This document shows positions 1-12,861 of a stretch of DNA of 64,000 nucleotides, one piece after another. This stretch comes from Mycoplasma bradburyae (GTDB taxonomy: Bacteria > Bacillota_I > Bacilli_A > Mycoplasmatales > Mycoplasmoidaceae): positions 744,001 to 808,000 of the forward strand of contig NZ_CP101414.1 of the NCBI RefSeq assembly GCF_024338845.1, given 5' to 3'. Below the pieces are notes generated by a model that saw only the letters and a list, made by a program, of their open reading frames with translations, was not told the DNA's origin and did not search any database. The position numbers and the translations under genes are program-made. The number at the start of each line of letters is the position of its first letter. The stretch's first letter is position 1.

Positions 1-1250
1 TTAATAAAATTTATAGAAATTTTATCTTTGATAAAACTCGTGAAAAAATTAGCAAAGGTAATTGCTATTGAATTTGTTGTTTGATTTATGCCTAAGGGGG
101 TTATTTTATTCGTTTTAAACCCGTAAGATAAAGCATGGGCTATTAATAGGTTGTACAAGATTCCATAACCAAATCCTGAAATTGATTGAATAGCTAAATA
201 AACATATCCTTTATTAGTTGTTTCTAGCGCATCAGTATTGATTAATAAAATTAACCCTACATTGTATAGAATGAAGAATAAAGAACCAAACATGGCTACT
301 AATCACTTATCAAAATACTTAACTCCAATAACACCCATTAATACTCCACCAAGTAGTTGAGCACCACTGAATATATTTGATAAATAACCTTCATAAGGAG
401 CGCTATTGCTATTACCTACTAATTGCTGCAGTGTTATTTGAGCTATTCCATCCGATATAGCAAATTTGGTAAATATCACAATAGCAGCGAATATTATAGC
501 TACAACAAAGCTATATATTTTGTTAAATGATTTATCAATTATATTTTTTGGATCATCTTTTTTTAAACCTACAAATTGCGGATTTTCCCGTAAAAATCAT
601 CAAAAAACAAGATTTATTATAATCGCAATTAATCCAATTAATCAAAGATATTTTGTAATCTCGACATCAGCAGTTTTGTTTTGTGTAATTGCTAGAGTTC
701 TTATTAATGATTGGATCGGTGAAGCTATAAAATCAGCTAATAATGGCGGTATTGATAAAATTGATATCGCTAAAAAAGGTTTTTCTTTAGCATGTTGTTC
801 ATTAAATCATAATGAGAATGAACCAATACATGAAGCGCCTATTCCAACACCAATTACTTGTATTAAATTAGTTGCAAAACTAGGCTTAATAATTATCGGA
901 ATAAAAGTGACTAATTGTAACAAAAGAGCGGTAAAAATGACCTTTTTTCGTGATTTAAATTTTATTCCTAAATAGTCAAACAATGGTCTAGTAAAAATAC
1001 CCACAAAACCATATAAACTTAGCGGTAAATATAATAAACCACGATCAAGCATTAAGTCATTATGTAAACTACCACGATAGCTTCTAACTAGAAAAATCGG
1101 AATTCAAAATATCGTGTAAAAAATAAAGAGTTTTTTATAACCCTTATTTTCAAATTTTATTTTTCAAAAAAAGATAGCACTTACAATCAGACAAATCAAA
1201 AACAACGATAAGTTAATTATTAATGATGTTTTGTATTTATCTGATACCAT
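1..1250 (-). CDS. MFS-type membrane transporter, C-terminus cut by window edge
   Basis: Reading UGA as Trp, an open frame runs from an ATG at 1250 off the left edge, giving about 416 residues. The protein is a string of hydrophobic helices separated by short charged loops, with a basic segment after helix 3 or 4 (FKSRKK) and a long loop in the middle (near DDPKNIIDKSFNK), as expected for a 12-helix major facilitator permease in two halves. Glycine-rich helices near the second half (SGAQLLGGVLMGVIG; SISGFGYGILYN) fit this fold. The substrate cannot be told; sugar-phosphate or metabolite:H+ transporters are possible. It lies 46 nt downstream of lepA and probably shares its transcript. The family call is from composition and helix pattern, not from a diagnostic motif. 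Confidence 0.7.
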
Positions 1251-1296
1251 TATGCTTGCTTGATTAATGATTGTTGTTAACAATCAATCTAACTGA

Positions 1297-3096
1297 TTAT
1301 TCATCATCTTGCAATAATTTAGAGAATGTTTCTTGAGGAATTTGAACAGATCCAATCGCTTTAAGGCGTTTTTTACCTTCTTTTTGTTGTTCTAGTAATT
1401 TCTTCTTACGAGAAACGTCACCACCATAACACTTAGCTAATACGTTTTTACGCATAGCTTTAATTGTTTCACGTGAAATAATCTTTGAACCAACTGCTGC
1501 TTGAATTGGAATTTCGAATAAGTGTCTTGGTATCAAATCTTTGAGTTTTTCCACGATTTTTTTCGATTTCTGATAAACAAATTGGGTATGACTAATGAAT
1601 GATAATGCATCCACTTTTTGTGAGTTTAGTAAAATATCAACTTTAACTAGATTTGATTCACGATAACCGATTAATTCATAGTCTAATGATGCATAACCTT
1701 TGGTAACTGATTTCAATTTATCAAAGAACGAATAAATAATTTCAGCTAACGGAATTTCGTAGATCAAGATTTTTCTTGTACTATCTACTTCTTTCATTTC
1801 TTGGTATTCACCTCTAAAGTTTTGACATAATTCCATTATTGAACCAATGAACTCATCTGGTGTTGAAATCGTTAATTTAACAAAAGGTTCTAACATTGCC
1901 TTGATTTTATTTCTTTCAGGCATCTTAGCAGGATTATCAACCTTAATGGTTTCGCCATTTGTTAAATTACATTCATACATAACTGATGGAGCTAAAAGAA
2001 TTAAAGGAATGTTATATTCACGCACAATTCTTTCGCGAATTACATCCATATGTAATAAACCTAAAAAACCACAGCGAATACCAAAACCTAATGCGTTAGA
2101 TGTTTCATATTCATACTCTAAAGCAGCATCAGTTAAAACAATTTTTTCCATAGCTACTTTTAAGTTTTGGTAATCAGCCGTATCAACTGGATATAACCCA
2201 GCATAAACCATCGGCATTATCTTACGATAACCTGGCAAAGGTTTATCGCAAGGATTATCAACAGTGGTAATCGTATCCCCTACATGAATATCGCGAATGG
2301 TTTTAATTGAAGCAGCTACATAACCCACTTCACCCGCTTCTAAATAATCCTTTTTTTGCATATTAGGATTTTTAATCCCTACTTCAGTAACAATATATTT
2401 GGCGCCATTAGCCATGAATAAGATTTCATCACCAACTTTTAATTGACCGTCAAACAATCGAATAAAACAAACTACACCTTTGTGCGGATCATAGTAACTA
2501 TCAAAAATTAATGCTTTTAATGGATCGTTGTTTTCAGCTTTTTTAGGAGGCGGTATTTTCTTGATAATCGCATCGATAACATCTTCAACATTCAATCCTG
2601 TCTTAGCAGATATCAACGGAGCGTCTGAACAATCAATCCCGATTGTAGTTTCAATATCATTTTTTACTTTTTCGACATCAGCTGATGGTAAATCTACTTT
2701 ATTGATTACAGGAATAATTTCTAAATTATTTTCTAACGCTAAATAAACATTAGATAATGTTTGCGCCTGAACTCCTTGAGTAGCATCAACTACTAATAAA
2801 GCTCCTTCACATGCCGCTAGACTTCTAGATACTTCATACGTAAAATCAATATGACCTGGTGTGTCAATCAGATGAAAAGTGTAATCTTCATTATTTTTAT
2901 TAAACTTAAGCTGCGCAGCATTAAGTTTAATCGTAATACCACGTTCTCTTTCTAATTCCATGCTATCTAAAAGTTGATCCTTCATCTCTCTTTTAGATAC
3001 TGTTCCAGTTATTTCAATTAAACGGTCACAAAGTGTTGATTTACCGTGATCAATATGAGCAATAATGCTAAAGTTACGTATGTTTTTTTTATCCAT
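1297..3096 (-). CDS. lepA: Elongation factor 4 (LepA), ribosome-associated GTPase
   Basis: Complete 599-residue LepA/EF4, the usual length for the family, and one of few long genes here without a TGA codon. Translational GTPase motifs are clear: G1 [10 protein letters not shown] near residue 11, the RERGITIK switch I segment, DTPGHIDF (G3) and NKVDLP (G4). The C-terminal LepA-specific domain is present ([39 protein letters not shown]). Family knowledge: EF4 acts on stalled or mistranslocated ribosomes and is membrane-associated under some conditions. The start ATG gives the canonical N-terminus [16 protein letters not shown]. It sits 23 nt after the membrane-protein gene upstream and 46 nt before the MFS gene, so it is probably the middle of a minus-strand operon. 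Confidence 0.98.
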   Translation of the reverse strand: MDKKNIRNFSIIAHIDHGKSTLCDRLIEITGTVSKREMKDQLLDSMELERERGITIKLNAAQLKFNKNNEDYTFHLIDTPGHIDFTYEVSRSLAACEGALLVVDATQGVQAQTLSNVYLALENNLEIIPVINKVDLPSADVEKVKNDIETTIGIDCSDAPLISAKTGLNVEDVIDAIIKKIPPPKKAENNDPLKALIFDSYYDPHKGVVCFIRLFDGQLKVGDEILFMANGAKYIVTEVGIKNPNMQKKDYLEAGEVGYVAASIKTIRDIHVGDTITTVDNPCDKPLPGYRKIMPMVYAGLYPVDTADYQNLKVAMEKIVLTDAALEYEYETSNALGFGIRCGFLGLLHMDVIRERIVREYNIPLILLAPSVMYECNLTNGETIKVDNPAKMPERNKIKAMLEPFVKLTISTPDEFIGSIMELCQNFRGEYQEMKEVDSTRKILIYEIPLAEIIYSFFDKLKSVTKGYASLDYELIGYRESNLVKVDILLNSQKVDALSFISHTQFVYQKSKKIVEKLKDLIPRHLFEIPIQAAVGSKIISRETIKAMRKNVLAKCYGGDVSRKKKLLEQQKEGKKRLKAIGSVQIPQETFSKLLQDDE

Positions 3097-3119
3097 ATAT
3101 TTAGTCTGACTTAGTTTTA

Positions 3120-3932
3120 TTATGCGCTAATTTTAAATTTAATGTATTTAATAGAACGCTTTCTTAATTTAGCCGGGAAATTAATGTATTTTTTAGAAAT
3201 CTTAAGATGTGATCATCAAACAATGAAGTATGTTGTCGGAAAATAAACAAACAACATTGATATGATCACTGTCCAAGCTATTTTAGGATTGTTAATAACA
3301 TCTGTAGCTGAACCATATACAGAATATGTGTTGTTGTCTTTAGTGTTATAAACATGCGGAATCGTCGCAATATAAATACCATAAATTAATGGATATATCA
3401 TCCCAGGGATTAAGTAAGATCAAAACTTCTTAATTCCATTCGATGGCGCATAAACAAATTTAACAAAACCACAAACAACAAATACGATCGGATTGATCAG
3501 ATGAACAAAAATACCTCTAGCAAAATTGATCGGAATTTTGATCCCTTCATATCCATCGTGCAGAGCGTTTAATATTAAATTATATCCAACAAAGGTGAAT
3601 AAGATATAAACAATGCAAGCAATTAAAAACTTATCATTTTTTAAGAAGCTGTGCTTTGGAAAAAACACATAAAAAAACGAGAAAATTAATAATAATGTAT
3701 TACTTTGGTTGGTAAATTTATCAATCACGGTATAACCATTTTTAAAGTTCTCAACCACCATCATGTTCTTACTTATTTCATTCGTTTGCAATGAATCAAT
3801 TAGCCTTTGAACAATAAACCCAAAAGTAATTAAATTAAGTAAGAACACAAAAAAGAAGATTTTTTGCGTTCGATCTAGTTTATATTTGAATCAATAATCA
3901 AAGCTTTTAGTTTCCGTATCTAATGTATTCAT
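3120..3932 (-). CDS. Multispanning membrane protein, paralogue 1 of 3 (DUF1600/Pr6Pr-like)
   Basis: With UGA as Trp the frame from ATG 3932 to TAA 3120 gives 270 residues. The start was chosen because [19 protein letters not shown] aligns with the starts of the two neighbouring paralogues. There are about six hydrophobic helices. The family signature is a first-loop motif [11 protein letters not shown] followed by [17 protein letters not shown], and a late [18 protein letters not shown] segment. The FTNQSN motif recalls the FAR-17a/AIG1 and Pr6Pr membrane families and the mycoplasma DUF1600 family; I assign this from memory only. The C-terminus is a basic tail ([18 protein letters not shown]) absent from the other two copies. 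Function unknown. lepA follows after 23 nt. Confidence 0.85.
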
Positions 3933-3974
3933 AATTAATTTGTTAAGTTTTTATATTCTTATCATTTTTCTTAT

Positions 3975-4766
3975 TTAGTTTTGTTTATCAACATAATTTT
4001 GTTTGTATTTATTGGATATCTTATTTACTCCTAGTCATACCAAATAACAAGTTAATGGTAATCAGATCAAGATTAAGAATGCTACTACTGGATAAGCAAC
4101 CTGCGGATAATCTTTTGTATTAGTCGCTATATCATACACTGTATAAGTTGTTCCATCCTTAGTTTTATAAACAAAAGGAATTGTTGATGTATATATTGAA
4201 TAAATAATCGGATATATACTAATCGGAATCAAATACTGATGGTATTTCTGTAACCTTATATTTGGGTCGTATATGTACTTAATAAAACCGCAAATAATAA
4301 ATATGACCGGATTAAATAAGTGTTTGTATAAATCAACAAATAATCTAAAGCCTTTTTTGCTTAAAGCATAACCAATCTTTTTCTGGCTAGCTGCTAGATC
4401 TGAATTTGGTGAGACAACCGCTCCGATCGCATTAACAGCACTAATCGTATTATAAATAAAGAAGGTAAAGAAAATATAAGTAATACAAGCAATTAAAAAC
4501 TTATCATTTTTAAGAAAACTATGTTTCGGAAAAAAGATGTAAATGGTTGAGAAGATTAGTAACAAAACATTACTTTGATTCGTAAATTTACCAATTACAA
4601 CGAATGCATCCTTACCATTATAAAGAGCTGCAAAGATTCCATGAAGTACTAATAAAAATCCGATGATATTTGTAAAAAACACAAAAAGAAAGATCTTTTG
4701 CGATTTATTTAATTGATTTTTATATCAATTTTTAACACTAAATTTTCTAGGATTCAATGAACTCAT
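3975..4766 (-). CDS. Multispanning membrane protein, paralogue 2 of 3 (DUF1600/Pr6Pr-like)
   Basis: A 263-residue paralogue of the genes on either side, read from ATG 4766 (MSSLNPRKFSVKNWYKNQL) to TAA 3975 with UGA as Trp. It keeps the family signatures [48 protein letters not shown] and YPIIYSIYTSTIPFVYKT. The loop between helices 4 and 5 is longer (about residues 115-145) and differs most from its neighbours. It ends in a Lys/Asn-rich tail. Forty-two nt separate it from paralogue 1, so these two and lepA look co-transcribed. The stem-loop upstream (4833-4890) suggests that this gene begins a separate transcriptional unit from paralogue 3. No function can be assigned. Confidence 0.85.
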
Positions 4767-4832
4767 ACAGATTTTATTTTCAGGTAAAACAGCGGCTCTT
4801 TATTCTTTTTAAAAGTTTATAAAATGCTTTTA

Positions 4833-4890
4833 AAAAAGAAAAATGAACGATTAAATTCAAAATAACTTTGAATAAGCGTTCTTTTCTTTA
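4833..4890 (-). terminator. Stem-loop terminator after membrane paralogue 3
   Basis: Seven nt past the stop of the 4897-5694 gene, GAACG...ATTCAAA pairs with TTTGAAT...CGTTC across a short AATAAC loop, and both ends are extended by A-rich/T-rich flanks. Read on the minus strand the right side runs into a T-rich tract (TTTTTCTTTTTT). This has the form of an intrinsic terminator and could work in both directions. Confidence 0.7.
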
Positions 4891-4896
4891 TTTCGT

Positions 4897-5694
4897 TTAG
4901 TTTTCTAGTGGTGTAGTACTCTTAGGTGGTACGTAGTATTTTGTGTTGATTTTTCTTGCCCCGAATCAAATAAGAAAGAATGTAATCGGGAAATAAACAA
5001 AAATCATTCCAATACAGATAGGTCAAGCTAATTTAGGATTTTTAATAACGTTTGTTGGCCCACCGTATACTGAATAATACTCACCATTAGCATGTGAATT
5101 ATAAACATACGGAATAGTTATCACATAGATTAAGTAAATAATCGGATAGATCATTCCAGGGATAACAAACGCTTTGAAAGATTTAATTTTTTCAACAGGG
5201 TTAAATACAAATCTTAAGAAACCACAAACAATAAATACAACAGGGTTGATGAAGTGTAAGGTAATACTTGCAGCAAAAGCAGCTATTCTATTTTCATTTA
5301 ATAAAGCTGCATAACCTTTATCTTTAGCCGTTAAATTCAAGATCAAGTTATATCCCACAAAAGTAAATAGGATATATGTCATACAAGCAATTAAGAACTT
5401 CTCATTTTTAAGTAAGCTGTTCTTTGGATAGAACACATAGACAAATGCAAATACTAATAATAAAAGATTACTTTGATTCGTAAATTTATCAACTTCCGTA
5501 AATCCGTTTCTAAAAGCTCTTTTTTCAGCAGGACCTATATTGTTGTGCATTAAACTATCTATAAAAGAATAGATAACAAATCCTAAGCCAACAATATTCA
5601 ATAAAAACACAAAAAAGAACATTTTTTGCGATTTATTTAATTTGTTTTTGTATCAATTTTTAATACAAAAACGCTTATTATCTAAATTAGTCAT
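4897..5694 (-). CDS. Multispanning membrane protein, paralogue 3 of 3 (DUF1600/Pr6Pr-like)
   Basis: The third tandem paralogue, 265 residues from ATG 5694 (MTNLDNKRFCIKNWYKNKL) to TAA 4897, with UGA as Trp. It carries the same landmarks: [58 protein letters not shown] and YPIIYLIYVITIPYVYN. About six membrane spans are predicted by eye, with the N-terminal 25 residues basic and probably cytoplasmic. It starts only 18 nt after the stop of the giant lipoprotein 5713-9357 and so is probably the last gene of that lipoprotein operon. This physical link suggests, but does not prove, that the membrane protein and the surface lipoproteins act together. Confidence 0.85.
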
Positions 5695-5712
5695 TTTATT
5701 TAATTACTTTTC

Positions 5713-8700
5713 TTAATTTATCTTCTTTGCAAAGAATGAACCTAAAGCTCCGAATAATCTTACGTCACGAACAGTTAGTTTTTTGTTGTTTACTAAGCTA
5801 GTTAGCGCTTGAGTTTGAATAGCTGAATTATTAGCAGTCATAGCAATAATAGTTAATAATTCTGATTGAGATAAGCCTAATGCTTTATTAGAATCAGTTA
5901 ATCATCCAGCACCTAATTTATCAACATCACTGTAACTAATTTGTTTAACATATGTTGCAATTCTTCTTAAACTACCTTTAACGAATAATGTGTTGTTTAG
6001 ATCGTAGTTTTCTTCTTTTTTGTTACCGATGTATCCAACAAATCTTTCAAAAGCAGAAGCAGGAATCAAGTTGATCATTTTCTTGATTTCTTCTAGTTTC
6101 TTATCGTAACTTAAAGGATTGTTCTTATCATCTTTTTTGAAGTAGTCGTTACTTGGAACTCTAGTTTCATCAGTAATTCTGTTAGCTAGACTATCTAATT
6201 CACGTTCAGACTTAATTGAATCAACATAAGCAATTAAGTTATCTTTGTTTCCGTATCCAAAGAAAGTACCTTTTTCACCTGATGAACTGTATGTTGTGAA
6301 TAAAGCTGATTTAACTTCTTCCGCGATAGGAGCTGAACTATCTTTAAATACTAATCCAGCAAATCCGTATTGAGGAGATTTAGGAGAATCTTCGCTTGCA
6401 GAAACTTTGTAAGTTAATGAACTGTTGTTTCAATAGTTAGGTTCTGCAATCTTACTAGCTTCTGAACTTACGATATTTTTTCAGTTAGATCCTTTTGATC
6501 CTAATATACCATCAGGGTTAGCATCAAATTTAGTTAACGGATTGTTATTAGTATCAGTGCTACTAGTCATATTTAAATTAACTGGTAATGATCAAGTGGC
6601 AAAAGCGACTTCACCAGGTTTAATGCTAGTTTTAGCTATTTGTTTGAAGTTTTGTAAATTATTTCTTAATAATCATTGAAGAGTGTATAAGTATTTGTAA
6701 TAATTGAATGTTAATTCTGAACTAGGATTCTTATCTAATCTTTGATCATTTCACAGATTATTAACAATACCATTTAATGTACTAAAACTATTATAAACAC
6801 CTTTAGATGTTTTGTCGCTTAACGATGAAAATACCGAAAACTGATAAACATTTCTTATAACATTTTTCAATGTAGTTTGATCTATCCCAAATGAAGATCA
6901 AACGCTACCGTCTTCAACCTTATAAAACTCTTTAAACTCTTTACTTGATTTAATGAATTCAGTTTTGATTTCATTAGTTAATAAAGATGAAGAGATAATA
7001 GAACCTAAAACTAAATTTAAAGCTAATTTTAGATTTTCTCATTTACTAAATTGTTCATCTTCAGCTTTAATATCTATAAAGGTATTTTGACTTTTACTAT
7101 TAATTAAAACTGTTTCAACTTTTAATTTAGTTAACAATTCTTGAATTTTAGCATCTCTAGCTTCACGTTTATCTTTGATGTTTTTTTCAATACTCTTAGT
7201 TGTACCTGTTGTAGCATTTGTACCAGTTAACCCAAAAGTAGCTAAGTAGTATTGTTCTAAACCGTTATATGAACCATCAGCTGATCTTACATAAGGTAAT
7301 TTAGCTGCTATACCATTGTTACCTGGTTGGTTGTTTTTTTGATTATCATCAAACGCTTTAGCGCGTTCATAGATTTTAGCTCTAATGTTTTGCACTTGAG
7401 TATCTAAATCAAGAGCTCTTTGGTATTCAACTTGCGACTTAACTAAATCATTAACTAAGTCATAAACTTTTTTAAAGCTAGTTTTAAAACTGAAGTTCCC
7501 ACCATCTTCAATATTAAAGATATTGTTTTTGTCTTCAGGTTTTGATGTAGCTTCTTCATACATCTTACTTAACGTTAAGTATAAGTTTAGTGTTTGATCT
7601 TTATCATAGTATGACTTAACTTGGTTTTCTAAGCTGAAATCATATTTTTCATTATCAGCTAAACTTACAGATGATTTTAATAATGAACGGTAAGCTAAGA
7701 ATTCTTTTTGTTTAGAAATATCTCTGCGCTTATCCATATTATTATTTAAATAGTATTCGCCACCATCTATAGCAATAACATGAATTCCATCTTTACCTCT
7801 AGCAAAGATGAATTTGTCAGCTTTTGTATTTTTAGAAGTAGCAGTAGTAGCTGCTGCAGGAGTAGCTGGAGCAGGAGTAGCAGGAGCTGAAGCTGGAGTT
7901 GATGAACCTTCTGACGAAACGACCATATCAGCAGCTCTAGACATTGGTTGAGATGAAACCTTCATTTGTTTCCCATCTCACTGAAATATTTCAAAAATCT
8001 TTTTGCTCTTATCAGCTAATTTAGCATAAGCCTCATAATACGGATCTTTAGTTCTATTAGTGCTATCAGCTTTTAATAAAGACTCATTTTCAACTGTTTG
8101 ATAAGAAGTGTCAACTTCAGCAGTCTTCATTGGAGTTCCGTTTGTTGCATCCGGAGTTCTAATGAAGTTGTTCATTAAGTTGGTTTCATCTATTGAAGAT
8201 TGAACATTACCTACATTATCTTTGTTAGGATTATTAGTTTGTCTTAGATATTGTTGAACAAAGGCAGCACTAAACGACACATCATAACTATTAAACATAT
8301 CAGATGCAGTCATTAACAACTTACCACCAGCATCAGATGAGAAGTTGTTCGGAATATCAATTCCTTTAGTCTTGTCGTTTACATAACTATCTAAACCATT
8401 GCGAATGAATTGGTTATAAGCTCTCATTCCTTTATTTTCATCGAATGGTTGATCTTTAGGGTTTTTAAACGCTTGGAAATTATATCCAGCAACTAATGAA
8501 CTAGCATTAACAACGCGGTCATTAAAAATAGAATTTAATCCGTCTTTTGGAGTATCATTAGTAAATACAATTCTAGATACTAAATTAGGATTTTCATTAG
8601 TTACTCAACTATCAAAAATATTAGCTTGGATTTGCGCTAAGAACTCTTTATTGTTTTGTTCGTTATCAGTTTTACTAAATCCTCCATTAGTAAACTTGAT

Positions 8701-9357
8701 ATTTTTTCAATTTTCTGGATTGCTTAATGTTTCTCTTGATGGAATTTTAGTTAGGTTTGAATAAACTGTTAAACCATCTGTGTTTGTAGATGTAGTTGGT
8801 GCGTAGTTTAAATATTGAGTTTCAAAAACAGAGTCAAGGAAATCCCTAATGATCTTTTGGTTTAATTGATTTTTTAGATAGCTTTCTTTAGTACCACCAT
8901 TAGAGTCATATAATTGTGTTTGTAAAAGATCTTCATATTCATTACCATGAAGTTTCTTATTATCTTTAATTGATGTATCTAATTGATCTTTGATATCATC
9001 ACTAAAGTTTTCGTATTTGTTTTTTAAAACTTGAGATTTTGAATCTTTGTAATAATTAGATAAAGATTCTGCTAACAATGTTGATAATAAAGTTTGAAAA
9101 CCTTGGTTATTTTTTAAAGCAGTTGTTAATACAGATTGCGCTTGTAGTTTATAACCGCCTAAAATACTTTCATCACCATTTACAAAACCTTGGTTGATAT
9201 TATTTTCACCATTGTTACTGTAACCTGTATTGAATCTATTAAATTGATTGTTAGCAACATTGCCACAAGAACTAGCAATGATTCCAGCGAAAGAAATTAA
9301 AGACAATAAGGATATTTGTCTTGTAATTCTTCGTTTTTTATTATTGTTTTGAAACAT
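5713..9357 (-). CDS. Giant surface lipoprotein, paralogue 1 (DUF3713-like)
   Basis: A 1,214-residue lipoprotein read from ATG 9357 to TAA 5713 with UGA as Trp. The N-terminus is a basic segment, a hydrophobic stretch and a lipobox ending IASSCG near residue 30, so the mature Cys would be lipidated and the rest exposed outside the cell. Landmarks shared with the next gene: FSSDAGGKLLMTASDMFNSYDV (middle), FARGKDGIHVIAIDGGEYYL (near residue 510), AAKLPY with GxYxGLEQYY, and the C-terminal RDVRLFGALG. A short Ala/Pro/Thr-rich stretch (near 7840-7900) is a probable linker. It resembles, from memory, the large MG_307/MG_309-type lipoproteins of M. genitalium. Function is unknown. The order lipoprotein 2, lipoprotein 1, membrane paralogue 3 has gaps of 37 and 18 nt. 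Confidence 0.88.
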
Positions 9358-9394
9358 CAGTTTTACTCCAATTTAAAATTTTACTACTTTTTAT

Positions 9395-12300
9395 TTAATT
9401 CTTTAGGGTCCATCTTAAACCTAAAGCATCATATAAACGTTTATCATTAACACTAATAAGTTGTTGACTGTTAATTATTGCTAGTTCAGCGTTGTTTTGG
9501 TAAGAACTATCAAATGCGTACTTAGCTATCACAGATAGTAATTCATTAACCGATAAACCTAGACGATTGTCTGCGCTTGTTAATCAAGATTTTCCACCCA
9601 ATTTACTTACATCATTAAAATTAATTTGTTTAACATAAGTGGTTCAATTTGTTAACGACTTAGCTGCTCTGTATGGTTTGAATCCTTCAGGTTGAGTAGT
9701 TAAATCAGTTGAAGTTTTCTTATTCTCTCCGATGTAACCAACAAATTTTGTATAAACGTTATTACCTAAAATATTCTTATCACTTAATGTGTTTATTAAG
9801 GTAGTTTTTCTTTGACTAAATTCGATCGGTTTACCATTAGCATCAGTTTCAAATAAATTAATATTAACCTTAGCTCTTTTTAGTAATTCTACAAAAGTAT
9901 CTAACTCACGATTGCTAGTTAAAGAATTAACGTATTTAATAACTTCGTCTAAAGAACCACCGAATGAGTATAAGATACCATCTAATCCAGATTGTTCAAA
10001 ATTATCAAATAAAACTGATTTAACTTCATCATTTAAGTTAGCTGTTGAGTTGGCTACACTTAATCCATTGAATCCATAAATACGTTTATCAGTTGTTTCA
10101 TTACCAACAGTTGAATAATTAGTATTCTTAGCTTTTACATTTGGATCGCTATCAACAGTTTTATTGATATTGATAAAGTCAAACTTACTTCCTTGTAAGT
10201 AATCAGGGTTAGCGATAAATTTATTGAAATCTACTTTATCTTGAGTAGCAGCAATATTACCGTTTTCTTCTAACTTAGTTCCACTAGTTAATGTTCAAGA
10301 AACATTAGCACTAATACCTCTTGTAATTTGGTTAGATAAGATCTTCTTGAATTCTGCTAAGTTATCTTTAATTAAATATCTAAATGTGTTTATATATCTT
10401 AAATAATTAATTGAAGCATTGTCATTTGGATCGGTTATAGTAGTTAGACTATTAAAGTAATTTTCTAAAACTTTTTTATATTCATCTTGAGTTGTTCAAG
10501 AACCATATTTAAGTTTATCTGTTTTTGTTTCTCAAGTACTTTGAATGAAATAAAAATCAACTACATCTTTGATTTGCTTCGCTTCAATGTTTTCATAATC
10601 TTTAAATTCATGTTTAGAAGCATCATAGAATTTCTTGAAGTCTTCATCATTTAGATAGAATTGTTTTCTAAAATTATTAGCTGAAGTTGGTAACGCGATT
10701 GTTGCGTTGATAGCAGCATTAATCCCAACATCATAACCACTATCATATCTAGAAGTTACAAAAACATTTTGTGAGTATAATTGAGAACTTACACCAGTAA
10801 GAAGTAATGTATCGATTGCAGCTTTAATACTCTTATCATAATTATCTTTAGCATCGTTTACTACTTTATTAAATAATTGAGTTAAACCTGTATCTTTTGT
10901 AGCTAAACTTGCTTTATCTAGCAAGTTGTTTTCAACTAATAATTCTTTGTAGTAACTTTCAATACCTAAATAAGTCCCATCACTAGCTGCTGGATGAGGT
11001 AATTTAGCAGCTAATCCAATGCTAGGTGATTTGTTTGATTTAACTAAATCATCAAACATCTTAGCTCTTTCTAAAATCTTATCTCTAACATTTAAAGCAT
11101 CGTTTCTAACTTTTTTAGCATAGTTATATTGAGCTTTATTTTTAGCTAGATCTGAAAGAATAGTTGAAACTTTTTTTAAAGAGTCTAAAAATTTCTCATT
11201 ACCTTTTTTATATAAGAATGACTTATCATTATTCACTGCATTTAGTAAGAACTGCATTATTAAGGTAATGTTGTTGTCATCAAAATATTTCTTAACAGAT
11301 TCTAATAAGTTAAATTGATAAGTTTTTTCGCTAAAGTATTTAGGAAACTCACTATTCTTTAATAATTCATTTCTGAATAATAAGAATTGTTTTTGTTTCT
11401 CAATATCTCTAGTGTTACCAGTTAAGTAATAGTTAGCGCCATCAATAGCAATGATATGAATACCATCCTTACCTCTAGATAAGATGAATTGCTTAGCTAT
11501 TTTGTTTGCATCTTCATTTGTTGATTTAGGTCTGATATATTCATGAATACTAGATTTACCTTCAGCGTAATCTTTATATACACTGTAGTAGCTATTTTGA
11601 TCAATCTTATCAACTAAAATACTTGATTTAATTTTTTCAGATATTTCTTTTAATTGATTATCGTTTGAAGTTAAATCTAATTTAGTTGAATATTTAGAAT
11701 TCGCATCTGCCTGATCAGCAAAGATAAAATTCTTCATAATGTTGTCCGGATCAAGTGTAACCGATGCTACTGCATTATCCTTATCAACATTATTAACTAA
11801 ATCTTGATATTGTTGTACATAAGCAGTACTAAAAGCAACATCAAAAGAATTAAACATTCCGCTAGCAGTCATTAACAACTTACCACCAGAATCTGATGAA
11901 AATTGATTTAAAAAATCTACTGTGTAGTTTTCTGGATTGTAATAATTATTCAACCCATCGTTAGCTACTAATTGTTTGAATCCAGTCGATAGTTTAGGTG
12001 AAGTTTTATCAACAACTTTATTTGGATCAGTAAAAGCTTGGAAATTATAAGTAGCTCTAAGATCATCACCTAAAATTTTTTTATTAAATATCTGATCCAA
12101 TCCACCTCTAATATCTTCATTAGTAAATACTAATCTAGATACTAAATTCGGATTTTCTTTTCTAACTCATTGATCAAAAACATACGATTGAAAATCAGCA
12201 AACATCTGTTTATTGTTTTGCTCTGATTTATTATCTGTGTAACCTTCAGCATAAAACTTGATGTGTTTTCAATTTTCAGGCTTACTTACTTCGTCGATTA

Positions 12301-12847
12301 AAGGATTAGCAACAGGTTTATTATCATCATTAAAATAACCTAAATAATCATTTTGGAAAACTAATGATGAGAAATCAGTAAAGACATTAGTAAGAACTTG
12401 TTTGCGTTTATAAGCATCAACAGTTCCGCCGTTAATATCTAATACATCTGTTTGTCTTCTAACTTCAAAATTTCTTCTAAATTGATTTCTTAAAGAAGTT
12501 GTTTCACTTTCTAACTTAGTATCAGCTTCTTTCTCTCAATTTCGATATTTTTCAACTATTTCAGAAGATGCATTATTTTCATATCAATTCTCTAATGAAT
12601 CTGCTAACAAATATCTAGCAAAATTGTTAAAACCTTGATCGTTTTCAAGTGAGTTTTGAAGAACTTCATTGAAAGAACCGACACTAGAGTTACTAAAATT
12701 TCTTGGATTAGACTCAGTCTTAAAAAGTCCGTCTAAGACTTGTTTTTCCACAGCACTAGAACAGCTGCTGGCAACTAAGCTCATCACAGATATGCCACTT
12801 AATAAAAAGGAAGTTGCAAGAATTTTATTTCTTTTGTTTTTAAACAT
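9395..12847 (-). CDS. Giant surface lipoprotein, paralogue 2 (DUF3713-like)
   Basis: A 1,150-residue lipoprotein from ATG 12847 to TAA 9395 (UGA = Trp). The signal peptide MFKNKRNKILATSFLLSG leads to the lipobox MSLVASSCSS. It is a divergent paralogue of the downstream gene: FSSDSGGKLLMTASGMFNSFDV, LSRGKDGIHIIAIDGANYYL, IGLAAKLPHPAASDGTYLGIESYY and the C-terminal ALGLRWTLKN match positions in its neighbour, while most of the rest has diverged. A tandem duplication followed by divergence is the simplest explanation. A consensus -10 hexamer at 12908-12913 fits transcription of both lipoproteins from here. A secreted or surface role is sure from the lipobox; the activity is not known. Confidence 0.88.
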
Positions 12848-12861
12848 GAATTTAGATATAT

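Noticed and set aside
466-975. 169-residue plus-strand frame
   Set aside because: Antisense shadow of the MFS transporter, whose hydrophobic helices and codon pattern are on the minus strand.
5713-12847. Mycoplasma immunoglobulin-binding/protease (MIB-MIP) system
   Set aside because: The giant lipoproteins lack any serine-protease motif that I can see and the neighbouring genes do not include the linked ATPase-like cluster; the repeat islands do not match what I know of MIB or MIP.
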